Shown here one piece after another: positions 37,952 through 47,200 of a DNA stretch of 64,000 nt. The position numbers and the translations under genes are program-made. Location: positions 3,062,673 to 3,126,672 of the forward strand of contig NZ_VNJK01000001.1 of NCBI RefSeq assembly GCF_007786455.1, in the 5' to 3' direction. Under the pieces are notes generated by a model. It worked only from the letters and a program-made list of their open reading frames with translations, searched no databases and had not been told where the DNA came from. This DNA is from Paenibacillus agilis (GTDB lineage Bacteria; Bacillota; Bacilli; Paenibacillales; Paenibacillaceae). The first letter of the stretch is position 1. Each line of letters begins with the position of its first letter.

Positions 37952-39604
37952 TTAGAATGGCTGCATACCAAGTGTATCTAGCTTCTCACCTTGAATGTTT
38001 GCTCCGACTCTGGTCGTAATGTCACGGTAATGAGCAACACGACGTTTAACACGATAATCGGTCTCGTCTTTATTGCCTTCCAGTCCACCGTTAATAACCA
38101 TAATCGTAGCACCAAAGCCAGGAACTAATCCTTTAGCCAACTGTGCAGCCGTAGGTACATAGTTACCCACAATAATGTCATGATTAGATGGCTTAGGACT
38201 TTGTGGCGTCATCCAGAACAATATAGCTGTCATAAAGCCAAGTTTACCTTCATTTGTTATCATTTCAGGATTTTGAAGCAGTACGTTTTTGTCACCAAAA
38301 ATAATAGATCCAATAAGACCATAATTATAGTTCCAGCTCAATTGCATTGGACCACGTCCATGATAAGATTTACCCGCTACAGCCGGGTAATCTGTACTTG
38401 CAGCTACGTAACCGACCCTCCCTGGTTGATTGATATAAGCCATTTCTTCATTCCAGAACAGTGCCCAGCGAAGTTCTCCGCCTGGTGCTGTCGCCCATCC
38501 TCCTCCTGTTTCATGCGAGATGTTAGCCAAGAACGCTGCTAGCTCACGCTTCTTGTTATTTTCCGTGCCTTCCTTTAAGAAAGTACCGAAATCAGTTATA
38601 TACGGAATTTTGGCCTTGTTACGGTTCCATTCTGAGTTAAAATCTTTCTCTTCATAGAGAAGTGTTTCTTTCTTAGCGGCTTTATCTAAACGGAATATTT
38701 GATGTGTCCAAGTGCTGCCTTCGCGGTATACAATCTTGTACTTGATATTAGCTACGTCACGCACAGCAGCGATGAGGTTGTCATAGGAGTAGTAATCTGC
38801 TTGGTTCGGTTTATAGTAATCTTTTGTTTTTGCGAAGTTATGCCATTCAGCTGTACCGATACGCATTGGGAACAAAAGTTCAAACTCTGCTTTGGGCAAT
38901 ATCGATTGTACCGCCTGTACAGCCAAATCAGGTCCATACTGAGGATCAATGCCGCCCCAAGTGCTTTGAACCTGTGCATCTGTCAATACGCGACTTTGAC
39001 CTACTGTGAGATCATCACCAGGAATAACGACATTTGATGTGCTTACTGGCACGGCAGCAGAATCAGCAAAATTACCAGCTGCATCAAGGGCTCTAACCTT
39101 ATAGGAGTAAGATGTTAACGCTTGCAAACCATTGTCTGTAAAAGTGGTCGTAGTCGATGTTCCAACCTTAACATTGTTGCGGTAAATGTCATACGCAGTA
39201 ACACCTACATTATCAGTAGAAGCAGTCCATGAGAGAGTAATAGAAGTGGCAGATTGAGAAGGTGAAGCGACATTTGTTGGTGGAGTTGGAGCAACTGTGT
39301 CATTTTGGCCGCCTCCGCTAACAACTTTCCATGCGCCCCATTGATTCGAAGCATTCGGTGTTTCGCCTTGTGTCCACCACTTGGCTTCGAATACTTGGCC
39401 ATTGTAGGTAACTCTCGAACCAGCCGTATAAGCTTGAGTCGCTGACCATGGTGCAGGTGCATTTGCTATTTGAGCGGATGCAGCTTGTGTCAAAGGCGCG
39501 GTTGCAGCAAATGCGGCAGTGCCCGATGCAAGCATGGATACGCTTATTGCAGCAGACAACGTGCGAAGCAGGAAGGAACGTGAGAACGGATACTTCTGTT
39601 TCAT
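37952..39604 (-). CDS. Secreted GH19 chitinase with CBM5/12 and Fn3 modules
   Basis: A 550-residue paralogue of the neighbouring chitinase. The signal peptide shares KYPFSRSFLLRTLSA with it. The order is signal (1-33), CBM5/12 (about 50-93), Fn3 (about 108-190) and GH19 (about 200-550), with ISHETGGGW, WNEEMAY and SYHGRGPMQLSWNYNYG. In place of the Asp run there is a short GGGQNDT linker. It probably arose by tandem duplication. An inverted-repeat array covers its promoter region. Confidence 0.92.
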   Translation of the reverse strand: MKQKYPFSRSFLLRTLSAAISVSMLASGTAAFAATAPLTQAASAQIANAPAPWSATQAYTAGSRVTYNGQVFEAKWWTQGETPNASNQWGAWKVVSGGGQNDTVAPTPPTNVASPSQSATSITLSWTASTDNVGVTAYDIYRNNVKVGTSTTTTFTDNGLQALTSYSYKVRALDAAGNFADSAAVPVSTSNVVIPGDDLTVGQSRVLTDAQVQSTWGGIDPQYGPDLAVQAVQSILPKAEFELLFPMRIGTAEWHNFAKTKDYYKPNQADYYSYDNLIAAVRDVANIKYKIVYREGSTWTHQIFRLDKAAKKETLLYEEKDFNSEWNRNKAKIPYITDFGTFLKEGTENNKKRELAAFLANISHETGGGWATAPGGELRWALFWNEEMAYINQPGRVGYVAASTDYPAVAGKSYHGRGPMQLSWNYNYGLIGSIIFGDKNVLLQNPEMITNEGKLGFMTAILFWMTPQSPKPSNHDIIVGNYVPTAAQLAKGLVPGFGATIMVINGGLEGNKDETDYRVKRRVAHYRDITTRVGANIQGEKLDTLGMQPF

Positions 39605-39638
39605 GATAAATCCTCCTTTTTATGGAATTATAGTAACA

Positions 39639-39692
39639 CTACTCTATTATAGTAGAGCTACTAGGTAGTAACTATAGGTATAAATACCTATA
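39639..39692. promoter_or_regulatory. Inverted-repeat array over the chitinase promoter region
   Basis: Three dyads lie in 54 bases, 35-88 bases upstream of the chitinase start: CTACT-N7-AGTAG (39639-39655, overlapped by CTCTA-N6-TAGAG), TACTA-GG-TAGTA (39659-39670) and TATAGGTAT-AA-ATACCTATA (39673-39692). A TATAAT on the minus strand (39651-39646) falls inside the first. They look like operator sites. The -35 is weak. Confidence 0.5.
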
Positions 39693-39788
39693 AATAAGTG
39701 ATAAAAGTGTCGTTTTTTTGCTTGATTCTGGATATTTTTTGGTGTTTATCGTGTAACAACGGCAATTGTAAATTCTAAGAAATAATGC

Positions 39789-39819
39789 TTGACTGTGACG
39801 CCACGTCATCCCTTACAGT
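39789..39819 (+). promoter_or_regulatory. MerR-class promoter (19-bp spacer with central dyad)
   Basis: TTGACT (39789-39794), a 19-base spacer and TACAGT (39814-39819). The spacer contains TGACG-CCA-CGTCA (39796-39808). A long spacer with a central dyad is the hallmark of MerR-family-activated promoters. AAGGAGG follows at about 39828. The merR gene lies downstream, so autoregulation is likely. Confidence 0.65.
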
Positions 39820-39842
39820 GGTAGTAGAAGGAGGAGCGACAA

Positions 39843-40115
39843 ATGCAAGAACATGAGCAGGCAGCCTAAGAAACCACGAATTCACTACAACTAGAAAGGG
39901 TTGCACAAGCACTAAGGCACGCTGAGAACCTATTGCGTAGATTGCAGCGCAGATTGTCTCAGAAATACGACATGAATAAGGAGGGAAGCCGCTTTGTCAA
40001 AGCATGCAACATTGTAAGGGTGCAAACTACATTTCAGCCTCTCGTTTCTCAAACATACATCTATATATGGCTCAGATATCACTATACAGGCATAACCGAC
40101 TACATAATAGAATGA
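39843..40115 (+). pseudogene. Short ORF broken by an early stop, downstream of the MerR-class promoter
   Basis: An ATG at 39843 with a good RBS (AAGGAGGAG, 8 bases upstream) reads MQEHEQAA and meets TAA at 39867-39869. The same frame then stays open for about 246 bases with an amphipathic, helix-like sequence (ALRHAENLLRRLQRRLSQKY). It looks like a small gene inactivated by one nonsense codon, or a short leader peptide. No family recognised. The rest of 39605-40202 holds promoter elements and a hairpin at 40119-40138. Confidence 0.3.
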
Positions 40116-40202
40116 TAGATCTAATAGTAGTATTAGATTCTACATGTCTATATAGAAGAAGAAACGAGCACCTCTTACGATCCTTTTGACATCGGTGCCA
40201 CT

Positions 40203-40958
40203 GTGCCCTATACAGTTCAAGACGTAGCAGAAATTTCAGGCGTGAGTGTCCGCACACTCAGGTATTACGATCAAATTGACCTCCTCAAGCCTGCATACTA
40301 TGGAGATAACGGATACCGCTACTACGAACAAGAGCAGCTTATTAAGCTTCAGCATATACTGTTCTTCCGTGAACTTGATCTGCCACTAGCTGATATTCAT
40401 GAAATGATACAGCGAGATACTTTTAATCAAGCAGAAGCATTGCAGCACCATCGCCAATTGCTGTTGAGCAAAGTAAATAGACTTCATACACTAATTAAGA
40501 CGCTGGATCGTACCATCGCCAATTTACGTGGGGAATGTGATTTAACAGAGCAACAGCGGTTCGCTGGCTTCGATAACGGGAAGCAGAATCGCTACGTGAA
40601 GGAATTAAAAGAACGGTATGACAGAGCAGGACAACTTACCTTGCATTCTTCAACCGATTCAACAATGATACAAGATAATAGTCCACATGATGAAAGACTC
40701 GCCTGTATACTCGCACAACTACTTGATGCTGGCTTACAACCTGGTGATGAAGAAGTACAGCGGTTGATTGGACACCATTATGCATGGGTAAGTCACATGT
40801 ACCTTACTACACCAGAGGGATATGCAAAGCTTGCAGATCTGTATGTGAACGAAGAACAATTTCGCTCCTATTACGACCTTATTCATCCCCAGCTAGCCCC
40901 TTTTCTCCGTCAAGCAATGCTCATTTTTACAGCACAGCAGCATAAGATCGGTCGATAG
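40203..40958 (+). CDS. MerR family transcriptional regulator with TipAS ligand domain
   Basis: A 251-residue regulator. The N-terminal MerR helix-turn-helix reads YTVQDVAEISGVSVRTLRYYD, followed by the DLLKPAYYGDNGYRYYE wing, a dimerisation coiled coil (about 75-110) and a C-terminal TipAS-type drug-sensing domain (about 125-245; YAWVSHMYLTTPEGYAKLAD). Homologues activate multidrug-resistance or their own genes when bound to antibiotics. The GTG start at 40203 has no RBS; the frame is open upstream to about 40135 but has no ATG there. The MFS gene nearby is a possible target. Confidence 0.88.
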   Translation: MPYTVQDVAEISGVSVRTLRYYDQIDLLKPAYYGDNGYRYYEQEQLIKLQHILFFRELDLPLADIHEMIQRDTFNQAEALQHHRQLLLSKVNRLHTLIKTLDRTIANLRGECDLTEQQRFAGFDNGKQNRYVKELKERYDRAGQLTLHSSTDSTMIQDNSPHDERLACILAQLLDAGLQPGDEEVQRLIGHHYAWVSHMYLTTPEGYAKLADLYVNEEQFRSYYDLIHPQLAPFLRQAMLIFTAQQHKIGR

Positions 40959-40981
40959 CTGCATAGCATCCTTTTAAAGGT

Positions 40982-41011
40982 AGACACTTGTAAAGACAGG
41001 TGTCTTTTTCC
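40982..41011 (+). terminator. Terminator after merR
   Basis: AGACAC (40982-40987) and GTGTCT (41000-41005), with inner TGT/ACA, are followed by TTTTTCC on the plus strand. Confidence 0.8.
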
Positions 41012-41081
41012 TTTCCTATACGACCGACTCCAGATATGCTATGATGTGATTCGATATTTAGAAAGAACAGGAGTGGCTAGT

Positions 41082-41660
41082 TTGGCTCAATTATTTTTTC
41101 GCTACGGTGCCATGAACAGTGGAAAATCCATTGAAATCTTAAAAGTAGCACACAATTATGAGGAGCAGAACAAATCCGTTCTCATTTTCACCTCAGCAGT
41201 CGACAATCGAGATGAAGTTGGATATGTATCATCTCGCATTGGTTTGAGACGTAAAGCGATACCTATCCATGCAAATACCAATATATTTGAACAAGTTCGC
41301 TCTCACGCCGGTTCACTCTCGTGCATTTTAGTTGATGAAGTGCAATTTCTAGGACATGAGCATGTGATGCAGTTGACCCAGATTGTTGATGAGCTTCATA
41401 TTCCTGTAATGGGATTCGGGCTGAAGAACGACTTTCAAAATAAGCTGTTCGAAGGAAGCCGTTATATGCTCCTCTACGCAGACAAAATCGAAGAAATGAA
41501 GACCATCTGCTGGTTCTGTGAACGTAAGGCCATTATGAATCTAAGAGTAGACGAGACTGGTCGACCTGTTTATACAGGTGAACAAATTCAAATTGGCGGG
41601 AATGACAGCTATTACCCTGTATGCCGACGCTGTCATAAGCAGCCACCAATAAGCGAGTAA
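41082..41660 (+). CDS. tdk: Thymidine kinase (type II)
   Basis: Salvages thymidine to dTMP. The P-loop is [12 protein letters not shown], Walker B-like [12 protein letters not shown], and two zinc-binding pairs are CWFCERK and CRRCHKQ near the C-terminus. I use the TTG at 41082 ([16 protein letters not shown], 192 aa), with AGGAGT 6 bases upstream; an earlier ATG would place the RBS inside the gene. An extended -10 (TGCTATGAT) lies at 41038-41045. In Bacillus tdk normally lies near rpmE-prfA, so this location is unusual. Confidence 0.93.
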   Translation: MAQLFFRYGAMNSGKSIEILKVAHNYEEQNKSVLIFTSAVDNRDEVGYVSSRIGLRRKAIPIHANTNIFEQVRSHAGSLSCILVDEVQFLGHEHVMQLTQIVDELHIPVMGFGLKNDFQNKLFEGSRYMLLYADKIEEMKTICWFCERKAIMNLRVDETGRPVYTGEQIQIGGNDSYYPVCRRCHKQPPISE

Positions 41661-41666
41661 CAAGGG

Positions 41667-41704
41667 AAGCACTTTTATCCACTTCGGATACAAAGTGCTT
41701 TTTT
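41667..41704 (+). terminator. Terminator after tdk
   Basis: AAGCACTTT (41667-41675) pairs with AAAGTGCTT (41692-41700), followed by TTTTTTG on the plus strand. Confidence 0.88.
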
Positions 41705-41725
41705 GTTTGTCATAGGATTTTCACA

Positions 41726-41754
41726 TCGACAGGTATCTTTTTCCATGTTATAGT
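41726..41754 (+). promoter_or_regulatory. Sigma-A-like promoter of the MFS gene
   Basis: TCGACA, a 17-base spacer and TATAGT, about 50 bases before the MFS start codon. Confidence 0.55.
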
Positions 41755-41802
41755 TATTAAACATTTTAGTTTCGAAAGTAATTACATACTGGGGGAGATA
41801 GG

Positions 41803-43029
41803 ATGGGAAAGTCATTCAAAGCATTGTGGTTCAATCACTCTGCCGCCGAACTCGCTTCTTCACTTTGGCTGATGACTTGGATCGCTGCGGTCTATCAAAT
41901 ATCAGGTTCAGCTGCATTAGCTGGGGGAATTTCTCTTGTTCGCTCACTATCCGCCCTATGTAGTGGCCTTACGCTGCCACTATGGTATAAACGATGGTCT
42001 GTAGAAAAGGTATTGCGTAGATTCCAATTTATAAATATTGTCGTTTCACTCGCCTTCGTCGTTCTATTGCAACTTGCAGCTATCGACTCGGTACCTTTCA
42101 TTGTGATTTTTGCATACATAAGCAATGTAATCTCTGGGTATTCACGAGGTTGTGCTAACGCGGCCACAACCGCTTTATATCCAAGACTTGTGAAAGAAGA
42201 ACAACGAGCTAAATCAAATAGCATCGTCAATATGGGCACACAATTCGTTTCCATGTTCGGATGGACGGTTGGTGGAATATTGATTCAACAGTTGGGCTCT
42301 TTCAATGTGTTGTTGGTAAGTACCGTCATTCTATCATTAGCGGCTTTACTATTAGCATTTATCCCACTTCCTTCAACTATTAATGACGCAACTGCGAAAA
42401 AACAATCGATGTGGTCAGGCTGGGGTATTCTATTCCGTGATCCGCGCATCCGCATCGTTACAACGATGGATATTATTGAAGGGCTAGCAAACGGAATTTG
42501 GATAGGGGGCGTTACACTGCTCTTTGTTCAACAGGTGTTGAACGAAACGGAAGCATGGTGGGGCTATATCAATGCCGCTTATTATGCAGGTTCTATTTTT
42601 GGAGCCTATCTTATTATGAAACGAGCCAAACAACTACAAAATCATCTACTGCCATCTATGATTATAGGCTCAGTGATGTTTTGCCTCATGCTGTTTGCTT
42701 ACGCATTTACAACAGCTTCTTGGGTAGCCCTTATTATTGTATTCGTCATGGGTCCAGCCACACAAATGAGGGATGTTTCTCAACTTACTTACATTCAACT
42801 GAACGTTGCTCTTGATCAGCAGCCGAACTTATACGCGGCTAAAAGTGCGCTTGGGACCCTACTCTTTGGCCTATCGATCGCATTTACCGGACTAATTGCT
42901 GATTTGTGGGGTGCGCAAATGGTTTATATAATCGCTGGCTTTATGTATTCCATTTCATCCATTTTCGGATTCTTCTTATTTTCCTTTAGAAAACATCATA
43001 CAGTAACTATGCACCATGAAGTGAAGTAA
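41803..43029 (+). CDS. MFS transporter
   Basis: A 408-residue major facilitator with about 12 hydrophobic segments in two halves around a central loop (about residues 180-205, LPSTINDATAKKQS). The N-terminal half has the SALCSGLTLPLWYKRW loop after segment 2, the usual MFS motif A position. The pattern resembles MDR-type efflux or macrolide-efflux-like carriers; the substrate is unknown. GGGGGAG precedes the ATG. It is flanked by a promoter and a terminator and is a single-gene unit beside merR. Confidence 0.85.
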   Translation: MGKSFKALWFNHSAAELASSLWLMTWIAAVYQISGSAALAGGISLVRSLSALCSGLTLPLWYKRWSVEKVLRRFQFINIVVSLAFVVLLQLAAIDSVPFIVIFAYISNVISGYSRGCANAATTALYPRLVKEEQRAKSNSIVNMGTQFVSMFGWTVGGILIQQLGSFNVLLVSTVILSLAALLLAFIPLPSTINDATAKKQSMWSGWGILFRDPRIRIVTTMDIIEGLANGIWIGGVTLLFVQQVLNETEAWWGYINAAYYAGSIFGAYLIMKRAKQLQNHLLPSMIIGSVMFCLMLFAYAFTTASWVALIIVFVMGPATQMRDVSQLTYIQLNVALDQQPNLYAAKSALGTLLFGLSIAFTGLIADLWGAQMVYIIAGFMYSISSIFGFFLFSFRKHHTVTMHHEVK

Positions 43030-43064
43030 GAAATACTCGATAACGATAAACTTGCCTAACCTAT

Positions 43065-43131
43065 AAAAAAAGAAGCTAAACCTCCCTTGCCGACATGGAT
43101 ACAACCCATAGGAGTGTTTAACTTCTTTTTT
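43065..43131. terminator. Bidirectional terminator between the MFS gene and ftsY
   Basis: GAAGcTAAACcTCC near 43072-43085 pairs with GGAgTGTTTAaCTTC (43111-43125). A-run before and T-run after the stem allow termination in both directions for these convergent genes. Confidence 0.75.
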
Positions 43132-43164
43132 ATTATTGTCTTAGCCCTGCATGGCTATATATTG

Positions 43165-44199
43165 TTATACTTGCTCTGTTTGCTCTGTTTGCTCTGTTTG
43201 CTCTTCTTGCTCTTCTTGCTTCTCTTGATCTTGAATGATACCAGCAAACAAGGCGTGAACAAACTGCTCCGAATCAAACTGTTGCAGATCATCCATTTTT
43301 TCACCAAGGCCAACGAACTTAACTGGCAAGTTCAACTCTTGGCGAATCGCAACGACGATACCACCTTTTGCTGTTCCGTCTAGCTTCGTCAACACTAGCC
43401 CTGTTACACCGCTCTTCTCACCAAACAATTTCGCTTGAGAAAGTGCATTTTGACCTGTAGTTGCATCCAATACCATCAGCACTTCATGCGGAGCATCAGG
43501 AACTTCGCGTTGAATAACACGGAAGATTTTGTTCAACTCTTCCATCAAGTTCGATTTGTTCTGCAAGCGACCTGCTGTATCGCATAAAAGAACATCGACA
43601 CCACGCTGCTTAGCAGCTTGTACCGCATCAAACATAACAGCTGCCGGATCAGAACCAGCTTGCTGCTTGATTACCTCAACGCCAACACGCTGCCCCCACA
43701 CTTCCAACTGCTCGATCGCACCAGCACGGAATGTATCCCCCGCTGCCATAAGTACGCTTTTACCCTCTTGCTTGAAACGATGTGCCAGTTTACCGATCGT
43801 TGTCGTCTTACCCACGCCGTTAACACCAACAAATAAAATAACCGTCAATCCGTTCGGACTCATGCGAAGCTCATTATTTTGGTCACCGCGCAACAATTCA
43901 ATCAGCTTCTCAGACAACACAGGCTGAAGTTCAGCTGCTTCCTCGATTTTACGCTTGCGCACTTCATCACGCAGATCTTCGATAAGATTCATTACCGTAG
44001 TGACACCAACGTCAGCGCCAATGAGAATCTCTTCTAGTTCCTCATAGAATTCTTCGTCGATTTTTTTACGGCGTGTAATAAGATCAGTTACTTTTTCGAC
44101 CAATCCTTTACGCGTCTTTTCTAAACCTTCTTTAAAGACCGATGTTACCGCTTCTGTCTTTTTCGCGATGCTTTCCTTTAGCTTCTTAAAAAAACTCAT
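43165..44199 (-). CDS. ftsY: Signal recognition particle receptor FtsY
   Basis: The membrane-associated SRP receptor GTPase. The G domain has GVNGVGKTTTIGKLAHRF, DTAGRLQNKSNLM and TKLDGTAKGGIVVAIRQ. The N domain is short. The C-terminus ends in an unusual acidic tail of EQ-type repeats (EEQEEQTEQTEQTEQV) encoded by tandem 9-base units near 43171-43215, where most FtsY proteins end soon after the G domain. The 344 residues fit the family. It follows smc by 18 bases. Confidence 0.95.
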   Translation of the reverse strand: MSFFKKLKESIAKKTEAVTSVFKEGLEKTRKGLVEKVTDLITRRKKIDEEFYEELEEILIGADVGVTTVMNLIEDLRDEVRKRKIEEAAELQPVLSEKLIELLRGDQNNELRMSPNGLTVILFVGVNGVGKTTTIGKLAHRFKQEGKSVLMAAGDTFRAGAIEQLEVWGQRVGVEVIKQQAGSDPAAVMFDAVQAAKQRGVDVLLCDTAGRLQNKSNLMEELNKIFRVIQREVPDAPHEVLMVLDATTGQNALSQAKLFGEKSGVTGLVLTKLDGTAKGGIVVAIRQELNLPVKFVGLGEKMDDLQQFDSEQFVHALFAGIIQDQEKQEEQEEQTEQTEQTEQV

Positions 44200-44217
44200 C
44201 GTTCTCCTCCGCTCTAT

Positions 44218-47200
44218 CTATGCAATATGCGCTTCATCATCTTCCAGCTTCACGGATACTAATTTAGAAACGCCGCCCTCTTCCATCGTCACACCGTATA
44301 GTACATCCGCTTCTTCCATTGTACCTTTACGATGGGTAACAATAATAAACTGTGTTTCTTCTGAGAACTCTCGCAAATATTGTGCAAATCGAGTCACGTT
44401 CGCTTCATCCAAGGCAGCTTCAACTTCGTCAAGTACGCAGAACGGCACTGGTTTCACGTGTAAAATAGCAAACAATAGTGCCATCGCCGTCAATGCACGT
44501 TCTCCACCGGACAACAGCTGAAGGTTTTGCAGCTTCTTCCCTGGTGGCTGTGCAACGATATCAATACCCGTTTCCAAAATTCGATCAGGCTCCAACAACA
44601 CCAGATCTGCTCTACCGCCACCGAATAATTTCGCAAATACGACTACGAATTGTTTGCGAATCTCATCAAAGGTAGACTTGAAGCGCTTGGACATTTCATC
44701 GTCCATTTCCTTAATAACTTGATACAGCGTAGTCTTCGCCTCAATGAGATCATTTTTCTGCTCGCTTAAGAACTGGTACCGCTCATTGACACGCTCAAAT
44801 TCCTCAACAGCACCCAGATTCACTTCGCCAAGCGCGTGAATTTGACGCTTCAGATCCTTCACTTCCAGCTGTGCAGCTTGGATGTCTTCTGGAACGGGAT
44901 AGCGGAATTTCGCCATCTCATAACTTAGTTCATATTCTTCACTCAGCTTACGCAGCAAATTTTCCAACTCGACATCCATTCGATTCGATTGAATCTCAGT
45001 CTGCCTCATTGCTTCTTCGGTCTGTTTCAACTCAGTGCGCTGTTCGCGAGTTTCACTCTCCGCTAAGTCAAGCTGCTGCACGAGTGCTGCACGATCTGCA
45101 CGCTTGAACTCGATCTGCTTGGACGTTTCTTGCTTCTTCACATGGAAATGGTTCAAATCTTCGGTCTGCTTACCAGACTCTCGCTCAACCGTTTCCAGAT
45201 CAATCTGAACTTGAATAAGCAATTGGGTCTGATGCGAATATTCCTGTTCGTACGTACGCGCCTCCTGCTCAGAACGCTTCAACTGCTCGCTAAGTGAGAA
45301 GAGCTCTTGATCTAGCTTACCTTGCGATACTTTCAAGTCCGTTAATTGACCTTGCAGCTCTTCCTTAGCCGTTTCACTAGCGCGGCGCGATTTTTCAGCC
45401 GACTGTATCGCTACATTCAAACGATCCTCTTCTACTTTAAGCTCGGAAAGACGCTGTTCAGCCGTTAAACGCCCTGCTTGGAGTGTCGACTTTTCCTCAT
45501 TCGCAAGTGATAGCTCTTGATCTTCAGCCTCTACAAACGTATCATGCTGGCGCTCCTCTTTCTCTAGCTGCGCAATCTCATGAACGAGCTGCTGCTCGTT
45601 CATACGCTTCGTCTCGCCTTGCTCTCGCAAGTCTTCGATCCGCTTAATCGACGTCGTCGTACGCTGCTTCAGCTCCTTGACGGATATGGAAAGTTTCTCA
45701 AGTTGAGTATCAATCGTGCGAATCTCTTCGTCAAGCTGCTCAAGTTGGCGTTGACGACCAAGCAAATTCGCACTTTTCTTATTTAAACTTCCCCCAGTCA
45801 TGGAACCGCCGGCATTAACGACATCACCCTCGCGAGTTACTACGCGATAACGATAGTTAAGCTTTGCTGCAATACGGTTGGCATCTTCCAATGTTTCAGC
45901 AATAACGACATTGCCTAGCAAGCTGCCTACAACTTGGCTATAGGCACTATCCGTCTGGATAAGATCGGCAGCAATACCAACAAAGCCTTCAATGCCATCC
46001 ACGATCCTACGATCCGTATCATGCATGGTTCGACTACGTATAACATCCAATGGCAAGAAGGTAGCTCGTCCCAATTGACGCTGCTTCAAAAATGAAATCG
46101 CTTGACGGGAAACCGACTCGTTCTCCATAACAACATGCTGCAATGCCGCACCAAGTGCAGTTTCTACAGCCGTTTCTAAGTACTCTGGAACACGTATAAG
46201 CTCTGCTACAGCGCCATGAACACCAGACAATCCATTTGGTCGACGCGCAGCTTTCAACACTTCACGCACACCTAGCATAAAGCCATCAAAGTCATCCTGA
46301 AGCTCTTTCATCGTATCTCGTCGAGAAATAAGAGAATCATACTTCTGCTGCCATTTGCGCAGTGCTTGCTCACTTTCCTCTAATAGCTTGTCATCTTGCT
46401 TAAGCTGCTCATTCTCCTGCATATATCGATTTCGAATATACAGCAAGTCTTCCGCTAGCGTTTCCGTACGTCCCTTTGTTTCTTCAATTTTGCGAAGAAG
46501 TTCTGCACGCTCCGCCTCCCGCTTGCTGCGGTTGGCAGACATCTTGTCCATCCGTTTCTGCAGTGTCTCTTGCTGCTGGTCATAATACCGAATATCATTT
46601 CGCTGCTGCGCCATCTGGTTCATAATATCGAGCAATTGACCTTTTAGCGACTCCTCAGCATCCGAATTCGCACTTCCAGCAACACCAACAAGCCTAGACT
46701 GCTCGTCCTGAATAAGACGATGAACTTCACTCCGCTCTACTTCAAGTGCACGCAGCTTATCGCGAACACCCTGTACTTCCATCTCTTTGACCTGCATTCG
46801 CTCCGATGTCATTGCGATGGACTGCTTCAATTGGGCTTCATTGGTTTCAAGGTTGCGTCTACGTTCACGCAGTACTTCACCTTGTCCTTCGCATTTTTCA
46901 TATTCCTCACTATAGTGAAGAAGTGAAGCTTGGAACTTCTCCAGCTCTTCTTCTAACTTGCGCAGCTCAATTCGATGCACTTCTAGCTGAGCATCATGCT
47001 CACTCACGACCGTCGCAAGCTCCAACTCTCGATGCTTGAGCACCTGCAACTTTTCATTTGCAGCCTGCCATTGATCATGCAACTGTTGAATCTGATGAAC
47101 ATAAACGGCTATTTCTTTCGTCTTCAGCCAATCACGCAGTTGTTTATAATGACGAGCTTTCTCCGACTGCTCCCGTAAAGGTCCAATCTGATCTTCCAAT

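Noticed and set aside
40004-40189. 61-aa plus-strand ORF upstream of merR
   Set aside because: No good RBS at the proper distance, and the composition is not protein-like; it overlaps the promoter region.
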